64,000 bases of DNA from the NCBI RefSeq assembly GCF_016918855.1, contig NZ_JADKYB010000001.1, positions 558,001-622,000 on the forward strand, in the 5' to 3' direction. The DNA comes from Actinacidiphila acididurans (lineage in GTDB: Bacteria; Actinomycetota; Actinomycetes; Streptomycetales; Streptomycetaceae). The position numbers were made by a program, and so were the translations under genes. Under the pieces are notes generated by a model. It made no database searches and had not been told where the DNA came from. It was given only the letters and a program-made list of their open reading frames with translations. Of the stretch, positions 26,500 through 34,433 are shown one piece after another (within the stretch, counting starts at the first letter, position 1; the number at the start of each line of letters is the position of its first letter).

Positions 26500-27441
26500 T
26501 CAGATGCGGGCCGCCGCAGTGTCCACCGCGTCCCGCACGTGGCCCGCGACGACCTGCGCGCCGGCCCGGCCCAGCACCACCGAGTAATGGTTCACCTCGG
26601 GCACGAAGTGAAGTGCCACGCCTTCGTCCGCCAGGCCGCTCGCCGCGACGACCTCCGGCGCGTACAACCCCACCGGTTCGTCCTGCAGGCCACGTTCGGC
26701 CCACAACAGCCGTGCGGGAACGGTCAGTTCGTGGACGGCGGCGAAGACCTCGGGGTTGCGCAGCTCGTCCTCCGCGTCCTCGCGGATGGCCGCGGCCCGG
26801 CAGGCGGACCGCAACTCCGGCTCCGTGCCGGTGAGATCGCGGTCGAGGTAGGCGTCGACGTCCGGGCCGTGCAGCTCGGCGAAGGCCGGGTGCCGCGCCC
26901 AGAACCCGTGGTACGCGGCACGGTCCGGGAACGTCATCTCCAGTTTGCGCATGGCCGGACCGATCACCGCGTGCAGCACCGCGTCGATGTCCACGCCTTG
27001 CGGCACCGGGAAGCCCAGCCCCCCGTCGACCAGGACGAGTCCGGAGTACCGCAGCGGATCGCGGCGGGCCGCCACGCACGCGACGAACCCGCCCATCGAA
27101 TGCCCGGCGAGCACCGCCCGGTCCACCCCGAAGTGGTCGAGCACCGCGAGCAGGTCGTCTGCATGGCGGGCCATCGTGCCGGCGCCCGCGACGTTCCGGC
27201 TCAGGCCCCGCCCGCGCAGGTCGGGCGCGATCACCTCCACGCCGTCGAGCTCCTCGGCGACCCGCGTCCACGCCAGCCCGTTGGAGGCGATGCCGTGCAC
27301 GGCCAGCACCGTGCCGGCCCCCGGCCGGCCGGGCCAGCGCCGCACCGCGAGCCGCCCGCCGGCCACCTCGACGCCCGTGTCCTCGTACACCCGCTGTGCC
27401 CGCGGCGCCCGTTGCCCGTGGTGCTCCCGCTGCTCGGCCAT
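26500..27441 (-). CDS. Alpha/beta hydrolase
   Basis: A 313-aa alpha/beta hydrolase without a signal peptide. The oxyanion region is VLAVHGIASNGLAW, the nucleophile elbow AGHSMGGF (Ser), the acid probably lies near LLWAERGLQDEP and the His in EVNHYSVV. The lid region between resembles those of enol-lactone hydrolases and other small C-C or ester hydrolases. GGAAGGG lies before the ATG at 27441. It converges on scoB. The substrate is not recognisable, and a 3-oxoadipate enol-lactonase-like role is only one of several options. A perfect 15-bp inverted repeat lies about 80 bases upstream. Confidence 0.82.
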   Translation of the reverse strand: MAEQREHHGQRAPRAQRVYEDTGVEVAGGRLAVRRWPGRPGAGTVLAVHGIASNGLAWTRVAEELDGVEVIAPDLRGRGLSRNVAGAGTMARHADDLLAVLDHFGVDRAVLAGHSMGGFVACVAARRDPLRYSGLVLVDGGLGFPVPQGVDIDAVLHAVIGPAMRKLEMTFPDRAAYHGFWARHPAFAELHGPDVDAYLDRDLTGTEPELRSACRAAAIREDAEDELRNPEVFAAVHELTVPARLLWAERGLQDEPVGLYAPEVVAASGLADEGVALHFVPEVNHYSVVLGRAGAQVVAGHVRDAVDTAAARI

Positions 27442-27522
27442 CTGCCGCCCGCCCTTCCGCCGCCGCGGCCGTCCCGCACGGCCCGAGCAGGATAGGCACC
27501 CGCGGCGCCCGCGGTCATGGGT

Positions 27523-27560
27523 GCGATCCACACAGCCGGGCACCGGGCTGTGTGGATCGC
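27523..27560. promoter_or_regulatory. Perfect 15-bp inverted repeat upstream of hydrolase
   Basis: Arms gcgatccacacagcc (27523-27537) and ggctgtgtggatcgc (27546-27560) flank 8 bases. No gene ends here, and the repeat lies upstream of the alpha/beta hydrolase start at 27441. It is therefore more likely an operator or attenuator than a terminator. Confidence 0.5.
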
Positions 27561-27898
27561 GGCGGCACGGCGGCACCCGGCGGACGGCGCGGCAGCATGC
27601 CCGGGCCGCGCGCCTGCCGCGCGCACCGGCCTCAGGTGTGCCGGCCGGCGAACCCCTGCGTGCACCAGCCGTTCCGTCGGCACGCACCGCGAACGCCTCC
27701 GTCGCGGGCGGCGGCTACTGCGGGCTCCAGCACGTGACGCAGCTCCACGTCGTGGGCGCGATGCCCGCGCGGCGCTGCAGCCATCAGGTGGTGCGGCGGA
27801 TCCGGCTGGCCACCGAACGGTGGAACGACCACCGGCAGACTGAACCCAGCCGGATCATCGGCCGCTGCGGACGGCACTTGGCTCGGCGGCTGCCCCGC

Positions 27899-28023
27899 AT
27901 GTCCGCCTTGAATGAACGGCAGCTTGCGCTTCTCGTACGGCTTGAGGCCGGCGAAGAGCCCGGACGCCCGGAGACCGGCGCTCGGCCTACGCCCTACGCG
28001 ACCGTGGGCTTGTGGTTGTGAAC
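27899..28023 (+). pseudogene. Remnant of a small actinomycete protein gene
   Basis: The plus strand reads MSALNERQLALLVRLEAGEEP and, after a one-base shift, YALRDRGLVVVN. These two blocks in this order resemble a module (LSERQLALLRRIxxG...YALRxRGLV) I recall from streptomycete hypothetical proteins. Frame loss and the antisense overlap with the SRPBCC gene show that it is decayed. Upstream bases (27600-27898) may contain more of it, but nothing there is recognisable. Confidence 0.35.
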
Positions 28024-28506
28024 TTCCGCCTCTGCGGCACGGGCGAGGCGCTCGACCCAGTCCTGGTGATAGCGGTAAAGCGCACCGGGATGCTTACGTC
28101 CGAGTTCCTCGACGAAGAAGGGGCCCTGCTGTGTTTCCTCGGTCAATACGTGACAACCATTGTCCGTGGGCGTGATGACCCACCCGTGGTACGCGCTCGA
28201 ACCTGTTTCGTCGTCGTCGACTGTGGTCTCCCACGCAAGCCTGGTGAACGGCTCGTACTCCGTCACGTGGAGACTCATGGGAAATCCCACCGTCACCCGG
28301 CTGAACCTGGTCCCCGGAGCCAGTTCCGAATCGCCGGCCAGGATCTTGACGCGGTCTTCGGGAGGGAAGTAGCTCGACCAGTTCTCGGCGTCGACGAGCA
28401 GCTTCCATACCACTTCAGGCGGTGCCTTCACGTCGATGTCATTGAGCGCGTAGAGAGCCGACGACTTGGGGTCGTACCGTTCGGGCCAAATCACCTTGTC
28501 ATACAT
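27994..28506 (-). CDS. SRPBCC-family protein
   Basis: A 170-aa START-like (helix-grip) protein: LNDIDVKAPPEVVWKLLVDA and ENWSSYFPPEDRVKI are the first strand, helix and loop of the fold, and FTRLAWETTV and GCHVLTEETQQGPF are later strands. These proteins bind hydrophobic ligands in a deep cavity. The ATG at 28506 is chosen because AAAGGAAAG precedes it; an in-frame extension upstream has no ribosome site. Ligand and function are unknown. Base composition is visibly less GC-biased than in neighbouring genes. Confidence 0.8.
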   Translation of the reverse strand: MYDKVIWPERYDPKSSALYALNDIDVKAPPEVVWKLLVDAENWSSYFPPEDRVKILAGDSELAPGTRFSRVTVGFPMSLHVTEYEPFTRLAWETTVDDDETGSSAYHGWVITPTDNGCHVLTEETQQGPFFVEELGRKHPGALYRYHQDWVERLARAAEAEVHNHKPTVA

Positions 28507-28882
28507 CGGCCGTCTTTCCTTTCTGGGTGTGCTGCTGAGCGCACTTCGACGCGCCTCGCGCGTCAACCGGCCTGATTTTCACGCTCGGTCGCCACCTTGG
28601 CGAGCGCCGAGCATCGAGCGGAACAGTCACATGGTGTGCGGCATGTGCCATGGGCCTCTCCTTCGCTCTGCGTGAGCCCCTCGCCGGGCCTGGCGAGACG
28701 GTCTCGTGGGTGAGAGCAACCAGGGGCTCGGATGGCTTCCCTCAATCACCGTCATGCTTCGAAGGTTTGCGATAAGATCCATGGATGGCTTTCGGCGCGC
28801 ACTGGAGTGCCAGCGCGGTCAGCCACGGCGTTCCGGGAGCGAGAACGCCCGGCCGGCGTGCACGTCGCGAATACCGGGAGGG
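28507..28882. other. Intergenic region, no gene seen
   Basis: These 376 bases contain the promoter of the SRPBCC gene and the 3' flank of the XRE regulator. No convincing ORF, hairpin or repeat was found. Confidence 0.4.
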
Positions 28883-29704
28883 TCAGCTCGAAGGCGCGGC
28901 ATCCCTGAGCCGGACCAGTCTGTCGTGATCCTGCGAGCCGGGCGCGGCATGGTAGATCATCAGCCGCAGTGCGTTGGGGCCGTCGATGGCCAGGTTGTCC
29001 CGGGTCAGGGTGAGCCCACCGACCAGGGGGTGGGCGAACCGGACCGGAGGCCGGTCCACCATGTTGACGACGGCGTGGCGTTCCCACAGTTCGCGAAAGC
29101 GGGTGTCGCGCGCCGACAACTCGTCGACGAGTTCGCTCGTGCGCTGATCCCCCGCACTGGCGGCGATCGAGGTGCGGAACGAGGCGACCAGGTGAGCGGC
29201 AACCAGGTCCCAGTCGGCGAACAGGTCGCGCTCGTCCGGATCGAGGAACACCGACAACAGGCGGTTCCGGCCGGGCCGCAGTGCCGGCGAGAGCGCGCGG
29301 GCCAGGGCATTCGACGCGAGGACGTCGAGATGCTCGTCCTGCACGAAGGCGGGCAGGCCCACCGCCTCCAGCAGCCGTCCGATGCTGGCCGGGACGGCCA
29401 CCAGCCGGGGGTCGTCCACTGGCCTGGTCGGCGGCCGACCCAGTGCGAGCAGGTGTGCCGTCTCGGTCGGGTCCAGCCGCAGTGCACGCGCGAGGGACTC
29501 CAGCACCTGCTCGGACGGATGCCGGTCCCGGCCCTGTTCCAGGCGCAGGTAGTAGTTCGAGCTGATGCCGGCGAGCAGTGCGACCTCTTCGCGACGCAAC
29601 CCGGCCACGCGACGCGGTCCAAGTCCCTCGAGCCCGACGGCGCCTGGCGAGACGCGTCCGCGGCACGTGCGCAGGTATGCCCCGAGCAGGTTGTTCCGGT
29701 GCAT
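28883..29704 (-). CDS. XRE-family regulator with MmyB-like domain
   Basis: A 273-aa regulator. The helix-turn-helix (about 30-75) reads RRVAGLRREEVALLAGISSN, then YYLRLEQGRDRHPSEQVLES. The C-terminal 180 residues have the MmyB-like ligand-binding layout, ending VRFAHPLVGGLTLTRDNLAI. I start at the ATG at 29704, eight bases after AGGA; an ATG at 29713 is also in frame. It is divergent from the amidohydrolase gene with a 128-bp shared promoter region, an arrangement usual for this family, where the regulator controls a neighbouring oxidoreductase or hydrolase. Confidence 0.88.
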   Translation of the reverse strand: MHRNNLLGAYLRTCRGRVSPGAVGLEGLGPRRVAGLRREEVALLAGISSNYYLRLEQGRDRHPSEQVLESLARALRLDPTETAHLLALGRPPTRPVDDPRLVAVPASIGRLLEAVGLPAFVQDEHLDVLASNALARALSPALRPGRNRLLSVFLDPDERDLFADWDLVAAHLVASFRTSIAASAGDQRTSELVDELSARDTRFRELWERHAVVNMVDRPPVRFAHPLVGGLTLTRDNLAIDGPNALRLMIYHAAPGSQDHDRLVRLRDAAPSS

Positions 29705-29832
29705 ACCAAACATCCTATGCGTGGGTGACCCTGTCGTTCCCAGGAAGAGCAGGGGCCGGCATGCCTCTCCGGCATCTCCGTAGCGTCTGTGGAGATCGGG
29801 CACAACACACCGCTGGAGAAGGGAAACGTGCG

Positions 29833-30864
29833 ATGCCGGACACCAAAGGCCAACGCGTCATCGCGGTCGAGGAGCACTTCGCGACCGCGCGGTTCTGGGA
29901 GCGGACGGCGGACCAGCCGGCACTTCCCGGCGAGGATGCCGAGCGTGTGTACTCCCGCAGTTTCATCGCCAATGAGTTCATCAGCCGGCGGCTGACGGAT
30001 CTGCGGACCCGCCTGGAGGAGATGGACAGGACGGGCGTCGACGTGTCGGTCCTCAGCCTCAATCCTCCCGGTGTCCAGCTCTGGTCCGACACGGCGATGG
30101 CGACGTCCCTGGCGCGAGAGATGAACGATGTGCTCGCCGACATGGTCGCCGGCAACCCGACCCGGTTCGCCGCGCTCGCCGCCGTCGCGCCCCAGGACCC
30201 CGAGGCGGCGGCCGAGGAGATCCGGCGCGCCACCGGGACGCTGGGGTTCGGTGGCGTGCTGATCGGCTCGCACACCGGTGGGCGATACCTGGACGAGCCG
30301 GAGTCCGAGCCGATTCTGGCCGCCATCGAGGAGACCGGCAGCACGCTGTACCTGCATCCGCGGATGCCGAGCCCGCAGATGCTGGACCCGTTCAATCCCT
30401 ACGGCCTGCAACAGGCGATCTGGGGCTTTCAGGCCGAGGCCGCCACGCACGCGATGCGCTTGATCCTCAGTGGTGCCTTTGACCGGCACCCCGACCTGCG
30501 CATGGTCCTCGGTCATCTCGGCGAGGGCATCCCGTACTGGCTCTGGCGTACCGACAATCTCCACGCGAAGACGTACGCCTGGGCGCGCGACGTGCTCAAC
30601 ATGGTCAGGCTCGAACTCAAGCCCAGCGAGTACTTCCAGCGCAACGTCTGGATCACCACCAGCGGCATGTTCGACCACGACGCCCTGGACTACTGCCTGG
30701 CCAAGGTCGGCGCCGAGCGGGTGTTGTTCGCGGTCGACTACCCCTACGAGGACAGCGACGTCGCCACCCGGTTCCTGGCCGAGGCGAACCTCGACGACGA
30801 ACAGCGGGCGGCCATCAGCCACCGCAATGCCGAGCGACTGTTCCGCGTGCCGCCGGCCGCATGA
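29833..30864 (+). CDS. Amidohydrolase family protein (ACMSD/resorcylate decarboxylase-like)
   Basis: A 343-aa metal-dependent TIM-barrel enzyme. It opens VIAVEEHFATARFW, where the usual DxHxH/ExHF metal motif is EEHF. Later it has STLYLHPRMPSPQM, RMVLGHLGEGIPYWLWRTDN and VLFAVDYPYEDSDVATRFL, matching the aminocarboxymuconate-semialdehyde/2,6-dihydroxybenzoate decarboxylase group (amidohydrolase 2). Such enzymes decarboxylate aromatic acids without an organic cofactor. GGAGAAGGGAAA precedes the ATG at 29833. It is probably controlled by the divergent XRE regulator. The exact substrate is unknown. Confidence 0.87.
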   Translation: MPDTKGQRVIAVEEHFATARFWERTADQPALPGEDAERVYSRSFIANEFISRRLTDLRTRLEEMDRTGVDVSVLSLNPPGVQLWSDTAMATSLAREMNDVLADMVAGNPTRFAALAAVAPQDPEAAAEEIRRATGTLGFGGVLIGSHTGGRYLDEPESEPILAAIEETGSTLYLHPRMPSPQMLDPFNPYGLQQAIWGFQAEAATHAMRLILSGAFDRHPDLRMVLGHLGEGIPYWLWRTDNLHAKTYAWARDVLNMVRLELKPSEYFQRNVWITTSGMFDHDALDYCLAKVGAERVLFAVDYPYEDSDVATRFLAEANLDDEQRAAISHRNAERLFRVPPAA

Positions 30865-30899
30865 CAGCGTCGCCGCCGGACGTACCCGATGACGGCCGG

Positions 30900-31160
30900 T
30901 CAGATCGTGGGGTGCTGGTCGCGGACCGGGCTGAGCGACTCCAGCAGCGCGGCGATGTGCAGGACTGTCGACTCGGAGTGCCAGCTCGCCGCCAGTTCCA
31001 CGCCGATCGGCAGGCCGTCGCTGCTGGTGCCGAACCGCATGGACAGCGCCGGGAGTCCGGTCAGGTCGAACGGAATGGTCGCTGTCTGGATGTGGGCGGC
31101 ATCCACCGTCCGGCCGTTGACGGTGAACCGGGAGAGTCCCCAGCGAGTTCGCTCGCGTCG
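30900..31160 (-). pseudogene. Amidase C-terminal fragment
   Basis: The minus strand encodes TATIPFDLTGLPALSMRFGT and SSDGLPIGVELAASWHSEST, the conserved C-terminal block of amidase-signature enzymes (GatA-like). The catalytic Ser-Ser-Lys region (about 350 upstream residues) is missing, because the TetR gene begins within 100 bases. This is a truncated remnant. Confidence 0.65.
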
Positions 31161-31194
31161 GAGTGTATGAGGTCGGTCGTCATGAGGTCCGTAA

Positions 31195-31206
31195 TGGACC
31201 GGTCTA
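31195..31206. promoter_or_regulatory. Predicted TetR operator copy, downstream of tetR
   Basis: The 12 bases tggaccggtcta share the core gaccggtc with the site at 31868-31882 in front of the TetR gene. It lies between the TetR stop and the amidase remnant, as if it once controlled a gene now lost. Confidence 0.4.
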
Positions 31207-31258
31207 CTAGTGAGAGCCTGCTGCCCGGACCGGTGTGTCCCAGGCAGCAGAGGGCCTG

Positions 31259-31846
31259 TCAGGTGTGGAGGACCTGGCGAGTGACTGTCATCGCACGGTC
31301 GAGATGGTGTGCGCTGCGATGAATCTTCGCCATCATGCTCGCTCCGAGCCACAGGTCGTAGAGAGCCTCGGCCGTCGTGCAGGGGCTCTCCTCGACGGAC
31401 ACGGACCCATCCGCGATGCCGGCGGTGATCATCCGCTCCAGGCGGTCGACGATCGCGGTGGTCCCGGCTTTCGTCGCCACCCTCATCACCTCGGAGAGGT
31501 CGGCGACCTCCGCGCCGAGCTTGACGACCAGGCACCCGCCCTGGCAGTCGTCCGCTGCCTGCGTGTCGTGGAATCTCTGCCAGTAGCTCATCAGGTGCTC
31601 GGCGGAGTTCTTGCCCTTGTCGGCGACGATGCCGTCCATGGTCGCGAGGTAGTCGTCGAAGTAGCTCTTCATCATTGCCTCGCCGAAGGCGTCCTTGGAG
31701 GCGAAGTAGTGGTAGAAGGACCCCTTGGGGACACCGGCCGCGGCGAGGACCTCATTGATGCCGACCGCGGCGTAGCCCTTCGCGGCCACGATCCGCCGTG
31801 CGGTCTCCAGAAGGCTCTGGCGCGTCTCCACCTTGGTGACTGGCAT
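31259..31846 (-). CDS. TetR/AcrR-family transcriptional regulator
   Basis: A 195-aa repressor. The N-terminal helix-turn-helix reads GYAAVGINEVLAAAGVPKGS, then FYHYFASKDAFGEAMM, the standard TetR motif. The ligand domain has paired Cys (DDCQGGC), as in regulators of the YxaF/NemR-like group that respond to electrophiles or quinones. The start at 31846 has no good ribosome site. The gene follows the LysR stop by 20 bases on the same strand. A palindromic site lies directly upstream and a partial copy downstream. Confidence 0.88.
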   Translation of the reverse strand: MPVTKVETRQSLLETARRIVAAKGYAAVGINEVLAAAGVPKGSFYHYFASKDAFGEAMMKSYFDDYLATMDGIVADKGKNSAEHLMSYWQRFHDTQAADDCQGGCLVVKLGAEVADLSEVMRVATKAGTTAIVDRLERMITAGIADGSVSVEESPCTTAEALYDLWLGASMMAKIHRSAHHLDRAMTVTRQVLHT

Positions 31847-31866
31847 GCGTGCACCGTAACACCGGA

Positions 31867-32790
31867 TTAGACCGGTCGTCTAGACGGGGCGAGAGGCCGG
31901 GCCGGGCCCCCGGCGGTGGATGCCGCGGTGAAGGCTTGTACGAGGGGGCGGTCGTCTCCTCGGCGGGTGGCCATGAAGATCTGGCTCACTGTGGGCGGTC
32001 CGTCGAGTTCGAGCCTTCGGGCGCCCGGGGGCAGTGGTGCGGTGACGCTGTACGGGGCGATGGTGACACCGAGGCCGGCCGCGACGAACGTGACGATGGT
32101 GTGCCAGTGCGAGCACTCCTGCGTGACCTGGACGTCGATGCCGGCGTTCCGCAACGGCTGCGTGTTCGTGTCGAACGCCTTGGGTCCCGCTGAACGCGGG
32201 AAAAGGATCAGAGGGTCGGCGGCCAGCGCCCGCGCTTCCACCCGGTCACCCTCGGCGGCGGGGTGGTCCGTGGGGACGACGGCAACGAACCGTTCCGATG
32301 CCAGGAGAGAGAGGTCGATGTCGTCCCGCTGCTCGGCGTCCCGGACGATTCCGACGTCGGCTGTGCCTCGCTCCAGGGCCGTCAGGACATCGGTGGTGAA
32401 GCCGTCGTGCAGCTTGACCTGGACCTCGGGGCGGCGGCGGGAGAATTCGCGGAGGTGCTCGCCGACGATGGTGGTGGCGGAGGTGATGAAGGCGACGTCC
32501 AAGCGGCCGGCCTCGCCACGGCCGACGCGCCCGGCCTCGTCGAGGTCGGCCGCCAGAGTGTCCAGAAGACTTCGAGCCCGTGGCTGGAACGCCGCCCCCG
32601 CTTGTGTGAGGCGGACGCTCCGGGAGGTCCGCCGGAACAGCTCGACGCCGACGATCGTCTCAAGCTGTCTGATCTGCTGGGACAGGGCGGGCTGCGCGAT
32701 GTGCAGCCGATGGGCGGCGCGGCCGAAGTGCAGTTCCTCGGTCAGAGCCAGGAAGTACCGCAGATGGCGGAGCTCGATCCGTCGATCCAT
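31867..32790 (-). CDS. LysR-family transcriptional regulator
   Basis: A 307-aa regulator with the LysR helix-turn-helix at residues 1-65 (LRHLRYFLALTEELHFGRAA, LHIAQPALSQQI) and a full effector domain (VAFITSATTIVGEHLREFSR; ILFPRS; GLGVTIAPYSV). Length is normal for the family. It is divergent from the GNAT gene across a 96-bp gap containing ATTG/CATAT-type AT-rich sequence suitable for a LysR site. Its last codons overlap the TetR operator, so LysR and TetR may share a message or influence each other. Confidence 0.9.
   Translation of the reverse strand: MDRRIELRHLRYFLALTEELHFGRAAHRLHIAQPALSQQIRQLETIVGVELFRRTSRSVRLTQAGAAFQPRARSLLDTLAADLDEAGRVGRGEAGRLDVAFITSATTIVGEHLREFSRRRPEVQVKLHDGFTTDVLTALERGTADVGIVRDAEQRDDIDLSLLASERFVAVVPTDHPAAEGDRVEARALAADPLILFPRSAGPKAFDTNTQPLRNAGIDVQVTQECSHWHTIVTFVAAGLGVTIAPYSVTAPLPPGARRLELDGPPTVSQIFMATRRGDDRPLVQAFTAASTAGGPARPLAPSRRPV
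31868..31882. promoter_or_regulatory. Predicted TetR operator
   Basis: tagaccggtcgtcta: the half sites tagac and gtcta are perfect inverted repeats around cggtc. It lies 22 bases upstream of the TetR start and overlaps the 3' end of the LysR gene. NemR-type regulators bind TAGAC-based palindromes of this kind. Autoregulation is the simplest inference. Confidence 0.5.
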
Positions 32791-32886
32791 AGGAGCAGCT
32801 TATTGATGGGCGCTGGGGTTCGTATTGGACATATGGGTGAGTATGGCCGGAGGCTGTGGGGCGCCACCGGAAAGGGAGTCCGCCCC

Positions 32887-33378
32887 ATGTCGTACGCCTC
32901 TGCCCCCGTCGAGATCTCCTCGATCGCCTCACAACGTGACGCCGACGCGTTCTACGCGCTCAACGAGGAGTGGATCTCGCGCCTCTTCGTCCTGGAGGAC
33001 GAGGATCGAGCCGTGCTCGGTGATCCGTTCGGCCGCATCGTGGCATCGGGTGGCGACGTACTCGTGGCCAAGGAGCCGGGCGATGGGGCTGTGGTCGGCT
33101 GCATCGCACTTCTGGCCTATCCGGATGACGTGTTCGAACTGGCGAAGATGGCCGTGGTTCCCGCCACGCAAGGACGCGGCATCGGCCGCCTGCTCATTGC
33201 CGCGGCGATCGACCGAGCCAGGGCACTCGGTGGGACACGGCTGTTCCTCGGCACGAACACCAAGCTGGCCCCCGCCATCCACCTTTACGAGGACGCGGGG
33301 TTCGTCAGAATCCCCCGCAACCGTCTGCCCGTGTCCGACTACTACGCCCGCGCCGACGTCCTCATGGAACTGATGTGA
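32887..33378 (+). CDS. GNAT-family N-acetyltransferase
   Basis: A 163-aa GNAT protein. Motif A is FELAKMAVVPATQGRGIGRL (Q-x-x-G-x-G), followed by LFLGTNTKLAPAIHLYEDAG and FVRIPRNRLPVSDYYARADV, the pattern of MarR-linked or free-standing acetyltransferases acting on small molecules. GAAAGGGAG precedes the ATG at 32887. It is divergent from LysR and is likely its target. Confidence 0.88.
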   Translation: MSYASAPVEISSIASQRDADAFYALNEEWISRLFVLEDEDRAVLGDPFGRIVASGGDVLVAKEPGDGAVVGCIALLAYPDDVFELAKMAVVPATQGRGIGRLLIAAAIDRARALGGTRLFLGTNTKLAPAIHLYEDAGFVRIPRNRLPVSDYYARADVLMELM

Positions 33379-33605
33379 ACTCCCCGGCCGGCCCCCCGGC
33401 GCCGGTCAGGGCCGAACATGTGCTGATCGGACCGGGGGAGCCGTAGGTCTCGGCTTCCGCTGACCCTTCCGGCATGAGGAGAATCTATCGCAACGCGTAC
33501 TTCTATCGATGAACGGACGGGAAGTGCGGGTGGCTCCCCGGCTGTTGGACTGTCCGACGAGGACGGGTGTACCGCCTGTCCTGCGGAAATCCCGTGGAGC
33601 ATTCG

Positions 33606-34334
33606 ATGCCGTATTCCTTGAAGGACAAACGCGTTCTGATCGTGGGAGGCGGCTCCGACATCGCTGCCGCCCTGGCCACCGATCTCCTCCAGGAAGGCGC
33701 GCGGGTCACGCTCGCGGGCCGGAACGTCGAGAAGACGGCCGCCGCGGCGAAGGCCCTCGGGGATGCCGTCCGGTCTGTCGCACTCGACCTCTCGAGCGAG
33801 GAGTCGATCCGGGCGGCCGCGGACCAGGTCCGGGCCGCCGGCGGGCTGGATCATCTCGTCAGTGTCGCCACGGAGCGCGGCAACGGGCCGGTCGCCTCCC
33901 TTGAGCGCGGCGCGCTGCTCGCGGCCTTCGATGCCAAGGTCGTGGGTCCGATCCTGCTGGCCAAGCACTTCTCGGGGTTGATCGCCGAGGAGGGGTCGCT
34001 GCTGTTCTTCTCGGGCCTGGCCGCGTGGCGGCCGTCGCCGGGACTTGTCGCGATGGCGGCCACCAACGGCGGCGTGAGCACTCTTGTGTCCGCTCTCGCG
34101 GTCGAACTGGCGCCCACGCGTGTCAACGCCATCTCGCCCGGCGTGATCGACACGAGCAACTGGGACGCCGTCGTGCCCGACAAACACGAGTTGTTCCGAC
34201 ACATCGCCGCCTCCGCGCCGGCGCGCCGTGTCGGGGCCCCCTCCGACGTCTCGGCTGCCGCCTGCGCGTTGTTGATCAACCCGTACATCACCGGCGAGAC
34301 CCTCCACGTCGACGGTGGAGCGCGCTGGTCCTGA
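33606..34334 (+). CDS. SDR-family protein lacking the catalytic Tyr and Lys
   Basis: A 242-aa Rossmann protein with SDR-like length and ends: cofactor region VLIVGGGSDIAAALA (in place of TGxxxGIG) and C-terminus LHVDGGARWS. Where classical SDRs have YxAxK it reads VAMAATNGGV, so Tyr is Met and Lys is Asn; the NNAG motif is replaced by VSVATE. This argues against normal dehydrogenase chemistry. It may bind NAD(P) for another purpose or catalyse a different reaction. GTGGAG lies 6 bases before the ATG at 33606. It converges on the GH2 gene. Confidence 0.75.
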   Translation: MPYSLKDKRVLIVGGGSDIAAALATDLLQEGARVTLAGRNVEKTAAAAKALGDAVRSVALDLSSEESIRAAADQVRAAGGLDHLVSVATERGNGPVASLERGALLAAFDAKVVGPILLAKHFSGLIAEEGSLLFFSGLAAWRPSPGLVAMAATNGGVSTLVSALAVELAPTRVNAISPGVIDTSNWDAVVPDKHELFRHIAASAPARRVGAPSDVSAAACALLINPYITGETLHVDGGARWS

Positions 34335-34433
34335 TCTGGGCCTTGCCGGACGCGCCGGCCCGACGATGTCGCACATGGGCGGTCACGCCTGGTCGGCGGG
34401 CATGTTGGCGGCCCACGTTCCGGCCGGATGCGG

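Noticed and set aside
26500..27441. The alpha/beta hydrolase as a beta-ketoadipate pathway enol-lactonase paired with the CoA-transferase
   Set aside because: It is on the opposite strand and no other protocatechuate or catechol pathway gene is present; linkage to 3-hydroxybutyrate dehydrogenase fits ketone-body use better.
33475..33513. A 12-codon ORF (MRRIYRNAYFYR) upstream of the atypical SDR, as a leader peptide
   Set aside because: A short ORF of this size occurs by chance, and no attenuator hairpin or codon run supports a regulatory role.
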